In this document: in pieces, positions 27,001 through 36,211 of the stretch
How positions within the stretch are numbered: the stretch's first letter is position 1
Layout: every line of letters begins with the position of its first letter
Source: Branchiostoma floridae
Taxonomy: Eukaryota > Chordata > Leptocardii > Amphioxiformes > Branchiostomatidae
Direction of reading: 5' to 3'
NCBI RefSeq assembly: GCF_000003815.2
Contig: NC_049985.1
Span: 24,204,981-24,268,980 of the forward strand
Length of the DNA stretch: 64,000 nucleotides
The notes under the pieces: model-generated
Told to the model about the DNA's origin: nothing
Database searches by the model: none
What the model saw: only the letters and a program-made list of their open reading frames with translations
Program-made: the position numbers and the translations under genes

Positions 27001-30000
27001 CAAAATGGTCACTTTCAAAAGAGCGAATTCCACAATTTTGCAATGCCAGAATTTGCAAGAGAGTTAGGTTTCTGAAATGTCCTGGTTGTAGTTGAAAGTT
27101 CAGGTTATTACCCAGATTGAGTACCTCAAGACTTCCTGAAATAGGAATAAATACATTTGGGTCTAATGCTGTTAACTTGTTCCCACTCAGGTGCAGTTCT
27201 TTTAGATTTTCTAAGCCACTAAAAGCACCAATCTCAATGCTAGACATCCAACATTGAGACATCCTGAGTACCTGCAAATTCGTAAGTCTCACAAACAGAT
27301 TTCTGGGCAAATTTTCGATGATGTTAAGATCTAGATTCAATGTCTCGATTGTACGTGGGAGACAATCAAAGAAACCACTGCGATAAATGTACAGTCTCAT
27401 ATAGACCAAGCGCAGAAACTTGACTGTGCCAAAAGTCAACTCACAGGTATAGTCCAAAAACTCCGACATTCCTCTGACTTTAATGTCCGTAAAATCCAGT
27501 TGCTGTACATTCCGTAAAGTGGTCAGTGCGCCTTTCTGTATGTGTGACAAACTGTCTACAGTTGCGGAAAGAGACAGCGCACGCAGAGAACTGTTTGTAA
27601 GTACCTTGAAGTCATTTGCTGAAATGTTTCCTACGAAGTTGCCAAGAATGCTTATCGTTTGTATGTTCGACATACCTCTGAATGTGTCAAGATTGGCTGA
27701 TGTGATGGCGTTTGTTGCAAGGTTGACATCCTGCAGGTTATAGAGCATTCTTAGTGCTTCCGGAATCGCTGTCAGTCTTACTTCGGATAGATCCAGCTTC
27801 GTTAGGGACCTGAGAGGAAGGAAAGCGTCTGGGTGGATGTGAACAAGCGGATTATCGCTAAGGTTCAGTTCCTCCAGTTGTTGTAGGTTTGCAAACGCCT
27901 CTTTTTCCATGGAGGTTATGGCATTGTTGGAAAGTTGGAGTTGCAGGAGGTTGTCCAGCCCGTGGAACGAGTTGTTCGCTAGTTTGGGAATCCTGTTGTG
28001 GCTTAATTCCACCGCCGTTGTTCTCGATGGCATCAGAGGAACATAGTCCAGATTCAGGAAACTACAGTCCACAAAGGTTGCGTTCAAACTCCAACACGGG
28101 AAGGCGTCGTTTCTGATTGCAGAGACTCTGTTCATCCCGGCAAAGTGGCCCAACAGGAAACAAACTAAGAGCCACGGTCTTGACATGTTGCTGGTTCTTT
28201 TCCCACTTCAGGTTGTCCAAGGAATATCTCTTGTCAAACAACAGATTGTAATCTGCTGGTTTTGCCGTCACACTGACAAAGTCCTGTACATGAATTTATA
28301 CAATCCCAAGTGTACTGTATTTGACTATGCTGCTGTCACATGAGTGGGCTCCTTGTAAAATACTTTCAGTTCCTTCAGACTGCCCAATTATGGTGCTATT
28401 ACAGACATGGCATTGTTCCAAGACTGACTCACTTCCTCATCATGTTCGGTTCATTTCCAAAATTTAACCCTTGAGGCAGCAATTTCTACTCCACGTGAAG
28501 ACAGTGTGATGCGTTTCACTTCTGCTTTTTTAATTTGCTTTGTGTTAGACTAGATGTAATCGGACCCTTCGGTTCTTCATGAAAGTGAAACTTCCCTTGA
28601 GGTGAGATGTCACCTCTGAATGAGTCACCTCCTGTTTTCTATGTATTTTTCTCACTTCTTCTGATGGTACTTGAAAGTTTCCTGATCACTTCCTACCACA
28701 TCACTCCTCGCAACAGGCTGCCACTTTTTGCTTGCTGGGACTCAATTAACATTACTTTTCAACAGTTCAAGTTGCTAACATAAGCTCACAAGTCAAATCA
28801 AATTACAATACTAATGCCCCTTCGTTGTTGCTTGGCTAGTGAATGAATTATTTAGCAATTCTTAGTTCATGAGTTTTGACTTTTCATTTATTTCAATGTA
28901 AAAACGGGTAGTACTAATTTCTATGGGTGCCTGTGTTCTATACTGAACTGAACTGAACTGTGTTCTATATGAAACTACATACAGGAAAAATGTTGTATTG
29001 TCATTCATTCTAATTGCTGAGCACCATGCATGTACCCTTCATAGTATTAAAAAAGTTGCCAATGTTAGAGTCTTTGTTTAATATGGCAATTATAAACCAC
29101 AGTTTAACAGTTGCGCATCGCAATAGGCAGTTGAACAGCTTAGCGTATGACCGCACCACTCAAAACCTAGGACTGTGACCCTCTGCTCTCTGCCCTAGTG
29201 CGCGGCTACCAAAAATTACCCTGGCAGTGCTATTTTGTTCATTTATATAAACAAGCTTCCACCAGTTTTGACGCTTGAGATCAGTAGGGCTAGCTAAAGG
29301 GGATTTTTTCACTGCTATAAAAAGTTGTTCATGCCGCCATTTTCTTTTTGGCCCGACACTCTTTTAGGGTACCCACTCACCGACTAAGATCGCGTGGTGC
29401 AATCGGCAGCGCGTTGGGCTCAGGGTCAAGAGGTCCCGAGTTTGAATCCTGCCGTGTCACCGATCTTCTGCCCTTGGGAAAGGCACTTAACACAACTTTC
29501 CCCACTTCACTCAGGTGAAAATGAGTACCTAGCTTCGGCTAGAGATGTCCCTCGGATAGTACGCTAAATGGAGGTACCATGTCTGGAGAGAACCACACCC
29601 CACGCACATTAAAGAACCCACCACACCTTTCGAAAAAAGAGTAGGGGCATGCCCCTTGCTGTGTGCAATGGAGCAAAGCCTTCCGTCTGGAGTTGGTGAT
29701 TCACTTCAAATCTCCCGGATAGAGGCCTGGCAAGCCTCCGTCTCATATCAGCCATACAGTGATTTACAGCCAGACAGGAGACGTGGCAGCAAAAAATAAC
29801 TCAGCTAAACAAGGGTATGCCGCCTCGTAAGGGGCTTTATTACCCAATGCAAGGGGCCAGTTCCTGGCCTAAGCACGTATATATTACATATTATGTCATA
29901 CCTGTGACGCGAAAACGTTCAATACGGGTGTTCCGGACTGGGCCATAACTTCCGTATCGCACAGGTTACAAAGGCGTATCACACGGGCTCCATTCGAATA

Positions 30001-30557
30001 AATCGAACTGTTTCAAGCGTGCCGAGTGCGGCGCCATCGAAAGTTCAAATACCTGATTCGGACGTTGGAACATTACTGTTGCAACACTTTTTGTTCGAGG
30101 GCACCAAATTTGTTGAACTTCTGGCGCATTTCGCATCAAAACATGGGTTTTCTTAGGTCACCAGGGTATGACATAAATAAGATACAACACGGTGTATTCC
30201 GCATCACCCTCGGTCCCAGCCCTCCCACGGGTCGGATCACCCTCCGGCCTTCGGGCGATCCGACCCGCGGTCGGGCTGGCACCTCGGGTGATACGGAATA
30301 CACCGTGTTGTATTCTATATGTATTACATACAGTCACATACTCACTGAATACATGAAAGGGATCATACATGTAACTGTCTATCCCTTGTGTTGCAGGCAT
30401 TCCCATGTTGAAGATAGTGTTTGCTGGTTACGAGCACCTGTCAGTCATCTCCATCCCCCTGCTGGTGTACCACCCCACACAGATCCTGCTAGGGGGGGTA
30501 CTGGTGTCACCCGTCAGGACCTGGATGCTCGCTGCTCAGAAAGTAAAAGTAATGTAA
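12067..30557 (+). CDS. SLC10A7: Solute carrier family 10 member 7 (sodium/bile acid cotransporter 7)
   Basis: Eleven coding exons on the plus strand: 12067-12166, 12318-12400, 13066-13202, 14803-14878, 16510-16548, 22535-22570, 23814-23962, 24168-24268, 24816-24867, 25142-25215 and 30397-30557. Phases agree throughout, giving about 335 aa (human 340). Diagnostic stretches include [75 protein letters not shown] and [16 protein letters not shown]. The protein is a multi-spanning membrane protein of the ER/Golgi and plasma membrane; in vertebrates it influences calcium homeostasis and glycosaminoglycan synthesis, with no proven bile-acid transport. Intron 10 starts with GC (CTAG|GCAAGT). Introns 5 and 10 host antisense genes. 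The 3' end of exon 3 is amplified into intron 3. The C-terminus may vary: the frame stops at 30557, but a splice to 31730 is possible. Confidence 0.95.
13126..13983 (+). repeat. 81-bp exon-derived tandem array at the SLC10A7 exon 3 donor
   Basis: Eleven units begin at 13126, 13207, 13288, 13369, 13450, 13531, 13610, 13691, 13770, 13851 and 13932; the last is cut after about 52 bp. The first unit is the real 3' end of exon 3, including its donor AAAGG|GTAGGT. Units are nearly identical; two (from 13531 and 13691) share a 2-bp loss at CAGGGTAC. Every full unit keeps the donor and a pyrimidine-rich CTCATCAG acceptor-like site, 54 bp (18 codons) apart. In the exon frame each unit would hit TAG directly at the donor if unspliced. 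Confidence 0.97.
14457..14751. mobile_element. MITE with CAAGGAGC ends and 7-bp TSD (short copy)
   Basis: A 295-bp element with a perfect inverted repeat of CAAGGAGCTTATATTGAGA type at both ends, flanked by CTCAGAC (14450-14456 and 14752-14758). Its right half resembles that of the 1188-bp element at 5679-6866, so it looks like an internally deleted relative. It is GC-rich compared with its surroundings and lies in SLC10A7 intron 3. Confidence 0.85.
15118..16061. other. Assembly gap (944 N)
   Basis: Unknown bases inside SLC10A7 intron 4. Exons 4 and 5 on either side join in phase and match the family without missing residues, so no SLC10A7 exon need lie in the gap. Confidence 0.99.
17692..19365 (-). 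CDS. Putative single-pass membrane protein with zinc-finger-like repeats, interrupted by a TAG
   Basis: A single open frame from ATG 19365 to the stop at 17692, broken only by TAG at 18672-18670. Upstream part: 231 aa; downstream: 325 aa in the same frame. Residues 1-27 look like a signal peptide ([11 protein letters not shown]), 28-105 a Thr/Ser-rich stalk with a duplicated ANGEN block, about 107-133 a membrane span, followed by the basic [10 protein letters not shown] stop-transfer. After that come Cys/His repeats of the form C-x1-2-C-x3-C-x5-L-x2-H-x5-C at residues 163-185, 191-212 and 218-240, then two more past the stop. An acidic block ending NENT(S/P)LIDA(Q/K)EGA is duplicated near the C-terminus. 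The TAG replaces the codon after GL/EL that is AAG in sister repeats, so a single A-to-T change explains it. Similar Cys/His knuckles occur in invertebrate retrotransposon proteins. The family is not recognised. It is nested antisense in SLC10A7 intron 5. Confidence 0.6.
20000..20081. repeat. Inverted repeat
   Basis: Two arms related to ACATGTAACTTGTAATATAG and its reverse complement face each other around 20035, with several mismatches. Probably the core of a small foldback element in SLC10A7 intron 5. Confidence 0.5.
21361..22477. mobile_element. PIF/Harbinger-like non-autonomous element (TTA TSD)
   Basis: Ends are inverted repeats of more than 30 bp beginning GGCCACACCAATTTAATTTC, flanked by TTA at 21358-21360 and 22478-22480, the TWA duplication typical of PIF/Harbinger. 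Inside are a perfect 17-bp-arm hairpin (21604-21639), a second hairpin (22074-22138) and a 100-N gap. No transposase is visible, although the gap could hide sequence. A shorter relative lies at 30878-31402. Confidence 0.8.
21948..22047. other. Assembly gap (100 N)
   Basis: Exactly 100 N, the usual placeholder for unknown size. It falls inside the element at 21361-22477 near two hairpins, which may explain the assembly failure. Confidence 0.99.
24392..24735. mobile_element. Foldback element, copy 1
   Basis: Arms of about 140 bp face each other. The inner part is TTGCAATTAGATGTCTCCA on the left and its reverse complement on the right, and the arms extend outwards through AAAGGATAGTGAA and TAGGCATGATATATC. 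The short centre contains AGAATTCT-type words. It sits in SLC10A7 intron 8. Related to copies at 35228-35687 and 40055-40459. Confidence 0.8.
25556..28186 (-). CDS. Toll-like receptor, single-cysteine-cluster (V-type)
   Basis: An intronless 876-aa open frame. Residues 1-23 are a hydrophobic signal peptide. About 20 leucine-rich repeats follow. A single C-terminal cap with [11 protein letters not shown] and two later cysteines precedes the membrane span at about 669-692. The TIR domain starts near residue 722 ([13 protein letters not shown], box 1), has box 2 [13 protein letters not shown], and ends with FWVRLRKAL (box 3). The family detects microbial or danger ligands and signals through TIR adaptors. 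The BB loop has Ala near residue 764 where MyD88-dependent vertebrate TLRs usually have Pro. Neutral about ligand: no orthologue of a specific vertebrate TLR is claimed. The gene lies antisense inside SLC10A7 intron 10, compatible with the retrocopy-like expansion of TLRs known in amphioxus and sea urchin. Confidence 0.96.
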   Translation of the reverse strand: MSRPWLLVCFLLGHFAGMNRVSAIRNDAFPCWSLNATFVDCSFLNLDYVPLMPSRTTAVELSHNRIPKLANNSFHGLDNLLQLQLSNNAITSMEKEAFANLQQLEELNLSDNPLVHIHPDAFLPLRSLTKLDLSEVRLTAIPEALRMLYNLQDVNLATNAITSANLDTFRGMSNIQTISILGNFVGNISANDFKVLTNSSLRALSLSATVDSLSHIQKGALTTLRNVQQLDFTDIKVRGMSEFLDYTCELTFGTVKFLRLVYMRLYIYRSGFFDCLPRTIETLNLDLNIIENLPRNLFVRLTNLQVLRMSQCWMSSIEIGAFSGLENLKELHLSGNKLTALDPNVFIPISGSLEVLNLGNNLNFQLQPGHFRNLTLLQILALQNCGIRSFESDHFEGLSNLIQLDIGFNKANYEPTKKGIFKYIQNLEVFLTKENDAFFSLDAILSAGLDSLWVLDLRDGSGNILNDRGRSINIPDLQVLRVTNSIDSGITYAYHYRADLFWNLTLLQELDLSKNGFLDIKKEAFWHLKKLDTLNLAGNYLVSLHPSMFRDAHSLRVLDLSYNRITAISPKLFQNVNSLRQLNMRQNLITSIGPQTLIYWNRLYKLDLSRNQFSCTCQLLDFVEWARNNTSVRIMSDSYTGLEYSYKCFSPPDLKDLPLIDYNPDCKSYLGYYACIVMSTFVFLYTTLTYMLTKYHAYIRYLYQYARGKLRGYQAIPYRNRYEYDVFVSYNNEDIRWVQQELIPHLEEVAPHYRLCIGDRDFLAGRDITTNIVEAIQDSRKTLCLLTQRFVRSGWCTLEFKIAQHRLFEEGKDVLVLVLLEDIPVHVVQRYNRLRQLMSRKTYLVWPEDKQARPLFWVRLRKALGAGNVLPNEEDV
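29387..29760 (+). repeat. tRNA-derived SINE, family 1
   Basis: A tRNA-like head with an A-box-like TGGTGCAATCGG (29395-29406) and a B-box-like GAGTTTGAATCC (29438-29449), then the body GCCCTTGGGAAAGGCACTTA and a 3' part with AACCACACCCCACGCACATT. It is not called a functional tRNA gene because the head runs directly into a repeated body and lacks a convincing cloverleaf. Related pieces occur at 9640-9812, 39700-39850 and 50340-50395. Confidence 0.8.
30182..30312. repeat. 131-bp near-palindrome
   Basis: Arms of about 58 bp starting ATACAACACGGTGTATTCCG pair across a GC-rich centre; a few mismatches lie within. It is 85 bp upstream of SLC10A7 exon 11, so an RNA copy could form a strong hairpin close to the acceptor. 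Probably the body of a small palindromic MITE. Confidence 0.85.
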
Positions 30558-30877
30558 ATATCCTTCATACACTCTAGGTGAAAAGCTAGTTTGTAAGGTA
30601 CAGATTAGTTACTCTGAAAAGACTGTAATTAGATGGATTAGATGTAATAAGCCATTGTGAATGAATGAATTTTATTGCTCAACACTATCGCACAGGATAC
30701 AATGTACACACCAATGATAATGATAATAACAAGATGATGTTGATTTGATTATATGGATGATATCTGTGACTGCATCAATATTTGACCGTTTAAAAAGAAA
30801 AAGGTTTTCCACAATGCTCTAAATCGTCCTACTAGTAAGTAGCTGCAAAATGAGCAAATACATTGTATGTGCCCTAA

Positions 30878-31402
30878 GGCCACAGCAAGTAAATTTTATG
30901 GATGACATCAGCGCGCGCATAAATTTTCACCTGATTTCAGAAAAAAAAACAAGAATTTTTTCTTCTGCAGGGATGGTCAACATGACGATAAAGTACCAAG
31001 ATGAGCAAATGTATTGTGTTGTATCCTAATAATTGTACTTGTAGTGACACTTGCGAGGTACACAGGACTGTAGTTGTAGAAATGAAACTTATTGGATAGT
31101 TGTAAAAGTGACACCAATATGGAAGTGTGGTTACCAACTTTGTTGGTGATGCCAGTCTACCACACTAGTGTCAATTTTACCACACTAGTACATGTCTTAA
31201 ATACAGGAATGAATGCCTGGTTGACCCTGATACCATGATTTGTCCCTTTAATTCTTTTTACAAGTCATCACAACTTTATGGTGCCTATTTTTCAAAATGT
31301 AGCCATCTTGTTTTTTTCACCCATCTTTTTTTTTTTTCGCCCTATCGCACTATTTTTGCAGTCTGCAGAGGATGTCATCCATAAAATTTACTTGCTGTGG
31401 CC
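30878..31402. mobile_element. PIF/Harbinger-like MITE (TAA TSD)
   Basis: A 525-bp element with inverted ends GGCCACAGCAAGTAAATTTT (more than 30 bp, perfect) flanked by TAA at 30875-30877 and 31403-31405. No coding capacity. It lies in the presumed SLC10A7 3' untranslated region. Confidence 0.85.
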
Positions 31403-31995
31403 TAACGTGAAAAAAAATCAGAAAACATATAATATGGAAAGTAGATGTGAAAGAACAAATAAAATGAAGAATCTGTTAGTTCGGTATACCAAACTGTGTT
31501 TAATCACACATGTATATAATATATATTATGTTCAACCTTCCTGACCACTTAAATCTTATAATGAAGGCAACTTTCCAGTTTGGGCATGCTCCTTTTAATT
31601 GGATTAGATTTTTGTTGTCTGAGAAGAAACCTTGCTAAGATGAATCCCTATGTAATGCAAATCTAAAGCACTTATACATGTATTTGATAGTCATATTTTT
31701 TACCAATAAATGTTGTTGTTTTTTTCCAGCGGAGCGAGCAAATCATCTAACACAAACTCCCATGCTGCCCCAGGAGAGGCAGTATAACATCGCCCCCCCC
31801 CCCCCTACGCCCCCTCAAAGTCTTCTCCGCACTCCTCTCATTAGCCAATAATGGGAAATTTTCTACCACACACGATGGGATGGATACTTTTCAAGAGGAG
31901 TCATCAGGAGAAGTCCATTTTGGCCCATCTGTACCACTTGTAGCCCGTATAGAAGAGCCTGTTAGAGACTGGACTCCTCCAAAGGTGGGGATGCA

Positions 31996-32689
31996 GTAAC
32001 CATGACAACCTGAGCTCAGGAATTATCCGAGGAGACAAGATGTGAAAGTGGTCTGAGGTATCAGGATGGATGTACAAATGTCATGATATAACGCTGCAGA
32101 ATACCTGAATGTTAACAAAACCTACTAGATATATAAGTATTAATTGGGGCCATTATCATCATGATCATGGTAACCTTATCTTATTATAGGGGCAGGTGTG
32201 AGGTCATTACCATGACAACCCCAGATCAGGGTCATTGCCATGGTAACACCAGACAAGGGGTAGGTGGGAAGCCATTACCATGGCAACCCCAGCTCAGGTG
32301 CAGGTGTGAGGTTGTTACCATGGCAACCCCAGTTCAGGAGCAGGTGTGAGGCTGTTGCCATGGCAACACCAGCTCAGAGGTTGTTGCCATAGCATTCCCA
32401 GCTCAGGTGCAGGTGAGAGGCTGTTACCATGGCAACCCCAGCTCAGGTGCAGGTGTGAGGCTGTTACCATGGCAACCCCAGCTCAGGACCAGGTGTGAGG
32501 TTGCTACCATGGTAACCCCAGCTCATGGACACCTGTTAGGCTGTTACCATGGCAACCCAGCTCAGGTGTGAGGTTGTTACCATGGCAACCCAGCTCAGGT
32601 GCAGGTGTGGGGTTGTTGCCATGGCAACACTAGCTCAGAGGCTATTGCCATGGCAACCCCAGCTCAGAGGCAGGTGTTACTATGGCAAC
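31996..32689 (+). repeat. Minisatellite of RFX X-box motifs
   Basis: Irregular tandem units of about 30-40 bp, each a GTTACCATGGCAAC-like palindrome followed by CCCAGCTCAGGTGCAGGTGTG. About 15 motif copies, most between 32206 and 32689. Seven are exact GTTRCCATGGCAAC: starts at 32314, 32354, 32423, 32463, 32543, 32576 and 32615. Others carry one or two changes. GTTRCCATGGCAAC is the symmetrical X-box recognised by RFX transcription factors. Whether it is bound here is unknown. It lies about 1.5 kb beyond the SLC10A7 stop. Confidence 0.9.
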
Positions 32690-35227
32690 ACCAATACTAC
32701 ATGTAGTATGTTAAAATGAACTTGAAATTATTTTCAGGTCCTGGAGATCAGATAGGGAACAATCTTGGAAGGTGAATGGAATTTATGATTTGAGGTGCAA
32801 ATGTTCTATTTTGTCAATCGCAATATTTGTCGTGTTGACTCTATTGTGCAATTATTTCTTTCTTCAATTATTCATGTCTTTTGGTGAATAGGGGGAGAAA
32901 ATTGTTATTAGGAAAATGTTCTCAGTCCTACCCTCTTTATTTCAAGTGACATATCCATTCTTCTGCAATCATTCAACTCTTGATTAATAGTTGGCATTTG
33001 ATGCCTGACTATTTTAATCAATTAACTTATCATGAGTCCAATGACCACTTATTGGCCCATTCACATTTTGCGCTTTGACATTTTTTATGTAAAGTTTTTG
33101 GCTGAAGAAGTCATTCTCTTTTAAATCTTGATAAACCTAAGGCCACAGAATGGGTTGGTCAAAGAAAAAAAAAGTTCTTCCTGAAAACATTACCAGCACC
33201 AAAAAATGTCAATAAGGAACTCATAAGGACTTATAATAAATATATGCACAAATGTGAACTGGGCCTATACATGTACGTCTGAGAGTATATCAAAGCCACA
33301 AGTTGCAATTAGATCCATTTTTATTATCAATGTCAATTTGTTGCATTATAGGATAATGTAATAAGTACATATGAATGTAACAAAGGGTCCAAACTTTGTA
33401 CATCCCTGAAAATACATAATGTAATTCCTGTATCAGGATAAGAAATATTCATTATGATAAGAATAATTAGATGATAGAGGGTGTATAGTCTTTATAATAT
33501 GGTGGTCCAAGAATAAGAGTGGGTAAAGCAAAAGGGAGCTCAGGGGAAATTTAAAATGTACAATTTTATTTATAAGGTGTGTGAAGGATTTGGTCATCCA
33601 CAATAAGACCATCTGTGAAGAATATTATGATTCATAAAATTAATAGAAATGTCAAATTAATCATGTTATTGTTCTTAGGATTCAGGTACAGTATTCCAGT
33701 CAATTTCAAGAATAAAAGGTAGTGGTAAAGACTGACGCATTAGGTTGTTATCCACTAGTATTGTGTCTAGGGCAATAGTTTTGAGAGGTGGTACCTTTTT
33801 TTACATCTGGAGGGAGGAAAGTGCCTTGAGTTCCCAGAAGGCAAAACAATGGTGGCATGTCAGGGAATTCAAACCCAGTACCTCTGAGTTCTGGACCAAA
33901 CACCCTAGTCATAACATCAACATGACGCCATTTTAAGAATAGTAAACTTGCACTTAATATCATAAACAGTTCTGAGTACCGAAATGTTAATTGTATGTAA
34001 ATGTATAGACTAGGATAGAATGATGAGCTGCAGGCAGCTATTGGTAATTTATAGGAACCTTGCACACTGTCATAAAACCAAATTGTACCTCATAGATCTC
34101 CATTAGTGTGTACATTATAGGGCACATTGAGTATCAATGGATTATGACAAAAGTATTTTATGTCTGTGGGTAGCTGATATCTTTGAATTACTTAATGTAT
34201 AATATCTACTATTTTAGTTGAAATTTGAAGAAAAAAAAGGGTGTTGCAAATTATGTATAAGGGACCAGCATTATACATTTAGAAGTGGATCTTCATACTT
34301 GTAGTCATTACAATGTTAATTGGCCAATCTTGTTTGAGAAAAAACTTTTCCTGAATTAGACTGTCAGTCCAGAATTATTGTGTTGCCTGTTAGTGTATGT
34401 TCAAGTATGTAAACTACATGACTTATTGAGATTATTACACATGTGTCAATGGGAATTGTAGCTGTAGAAATTCATTCTAGCAGGTGATAATGCACAAAAA
34501 TACAGTCCAGTGAGAGTAATCCTTTTCTGACTAGCATTTCTTATAGAATATTGATGAATTATAATTAAAACATTCCATTCTATTTAAGTATTACTTTAAT
34601 TTGAAAGATTAGACTTGGATCAATTTTAGTCGGTGGGTTTTACCTCATGTTGCCATAGAATGATGTTATTAAAGAGAACAAAAAACCAATGAAAGTGTTT
34701 GTGTGATTCTTCACCTCCAGTAAGTCTTAATGAGACTTTTGACAAAAATCTGTGCATTGATAGATGGTCCTTCTATATAAATATTATACAATGTAGAATA
34801 TTAACATTATACATGTTGACTATAGTGCACTTTTCCACGATGAAAATCACATGCAAACGTGAATTTGCATGTAGAATCTGTGTGGTTATTGACAGGATCA
34901 TCCTGTCAATTTTCCAAATCAAAGTCTTGATAGTGGTAGAGTGGTCAACTTGCGAGCCTAACAAGTGGAAGCTCCAATCCCAGTCGACAACCAACAAACT
35001 TAAAAGTCTAAAGCATGTAAAGAAACCCATGGGTTTGGCAGGAAAAACTAGTGACACCTAGCAGTTTATAATATTGCAGCACTCTCCCACTGCACTGGTG
35101 CACTATTGCAGCTGTTTAATAGGGGGCGCTGTCCTACCATAATTTCGCACAAGAAGTAGTGCGCTGGATGGTAAATTACCTTTCTTCACATAAAAGATGA
35201 ACCTGTAAATCTAAGAACCAACAAAAT
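32690..35227. other. Intergenic; no gene seen
   Basis: AT-rich sequence with no supported exon. Around 33730-33930 a reversed tRNA-like B box (GGGTTTGAATTCC on the minus strand) marks a SINE fragment. An AGTTGCAATTAGAT word near 33302 matches the inner arm of the foldback family. A tRNA-like stretch also occurs near 34935-34990. Confidence 0.5.
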
Positions 35228-35687
35228 ACATATAACATCGAGCAGATTAAAATGGGACTGAGCAGAGCACTTGTGACTAATGTTTGTAGCCTTTCACAGA
35301 CTACACCAGATCAGATATTTTGTGAAAATCTATATTGAAATGTAATTAATATGTAGAATGCAATTAGATGTCTCCAGGAACAAACAAAGGTTCCCAGAAT
35401 TCTGGCTCAGGTTCCCAGAATTCTGGCTCAGGTTCACAGAATTCTGGCTCAGGTTCACAGAATTCTGCAGAATTCTGGCTCAGGTTCCCAGAATTCTGCA
35501 GAATTTTGGCTCAGGTTCCAGAATTCTCCAGAATTGACTTTGTTCCTGGAGACATCTACATATTAATTACCTTTCAATAGACATTTTCACAAAATATCTG
35601 ATTTATAGGTGTAGTCTGTGAAAGGCTACAAGCATTAGTCCCAAGTGCTTTGCTCAGTCCCATTTTAATCTGCTCGATGTTATATGT
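35228..35687. mobile_element. Foldback element, copy 2
   Basis: Arms of about 145 bp; the outermost ACATATAACATCGAGCAG is mirrored at the right end. The inner arm is GCAATTAGATGTCTCCAGG, as in the other copies. The centre (35389-35545) is a tandem run of CAGAATTCTGGCTCAGGTTC-like units. The outer arm differs from copies 1 and 3. Confidence 0.88.
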
Positions 35688-36211
35688 AATAAAACAGTAT
35701 CCAACCTCACCTGTGGGTTGCCCATGGTTCCACTTAGCTGCAACCATTGCCACTTTTACGCCTGGCAGTAGTAATTACAGGTGACATGACAAAAGATCAT
35801 TTCTGATATCTGGCAAAAATAGATATAAATCACCCTGATATCAATTATGGATGGATCTTTTAGTTATGTACAAGCTTGCATGGAAATCTTTGGAAAAATG
35901 GATTGACATGTACAAAATATGCGCCATCTATCTGTCATTGAGTATAAACCAAAAATATAACATTATTTGGTTGAGTTTTCGGGGACCATTTGTCACATGC
36001 ATCTGGTTGTATCAGAAGATTGCAAGAAACTCAATGCTCAAAATATACCAGCCTGATGAAACTTTTCACAGTCAGCTAACATCTGTCTTTCCTAACAGGC
36101 TATTGCTTCGTAATATGTATATTAGTCCTAGTTGTGTACTAATGTCAAGTTCTTTTATGATAACCACAAAGTGGTCCATGAAACTACATTTTTTATTACT
36201 ACTACAATGTA

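Noticed and set aside
29387-29465. Functional tRNA gene
   Set aside because: A and B boxes are present but the sequence continues into a repeated SINE body, lacks a convincing acceptor stem, and has related copies elsewhere in the window.
30026-30577. A separate 183-aa gene on the plus strand
   Set aside because: The frame crosses the palindrome and runs out of frame over SLC10A7 exon 11; the SLC10A7 reading is conserved and phase-consistent.
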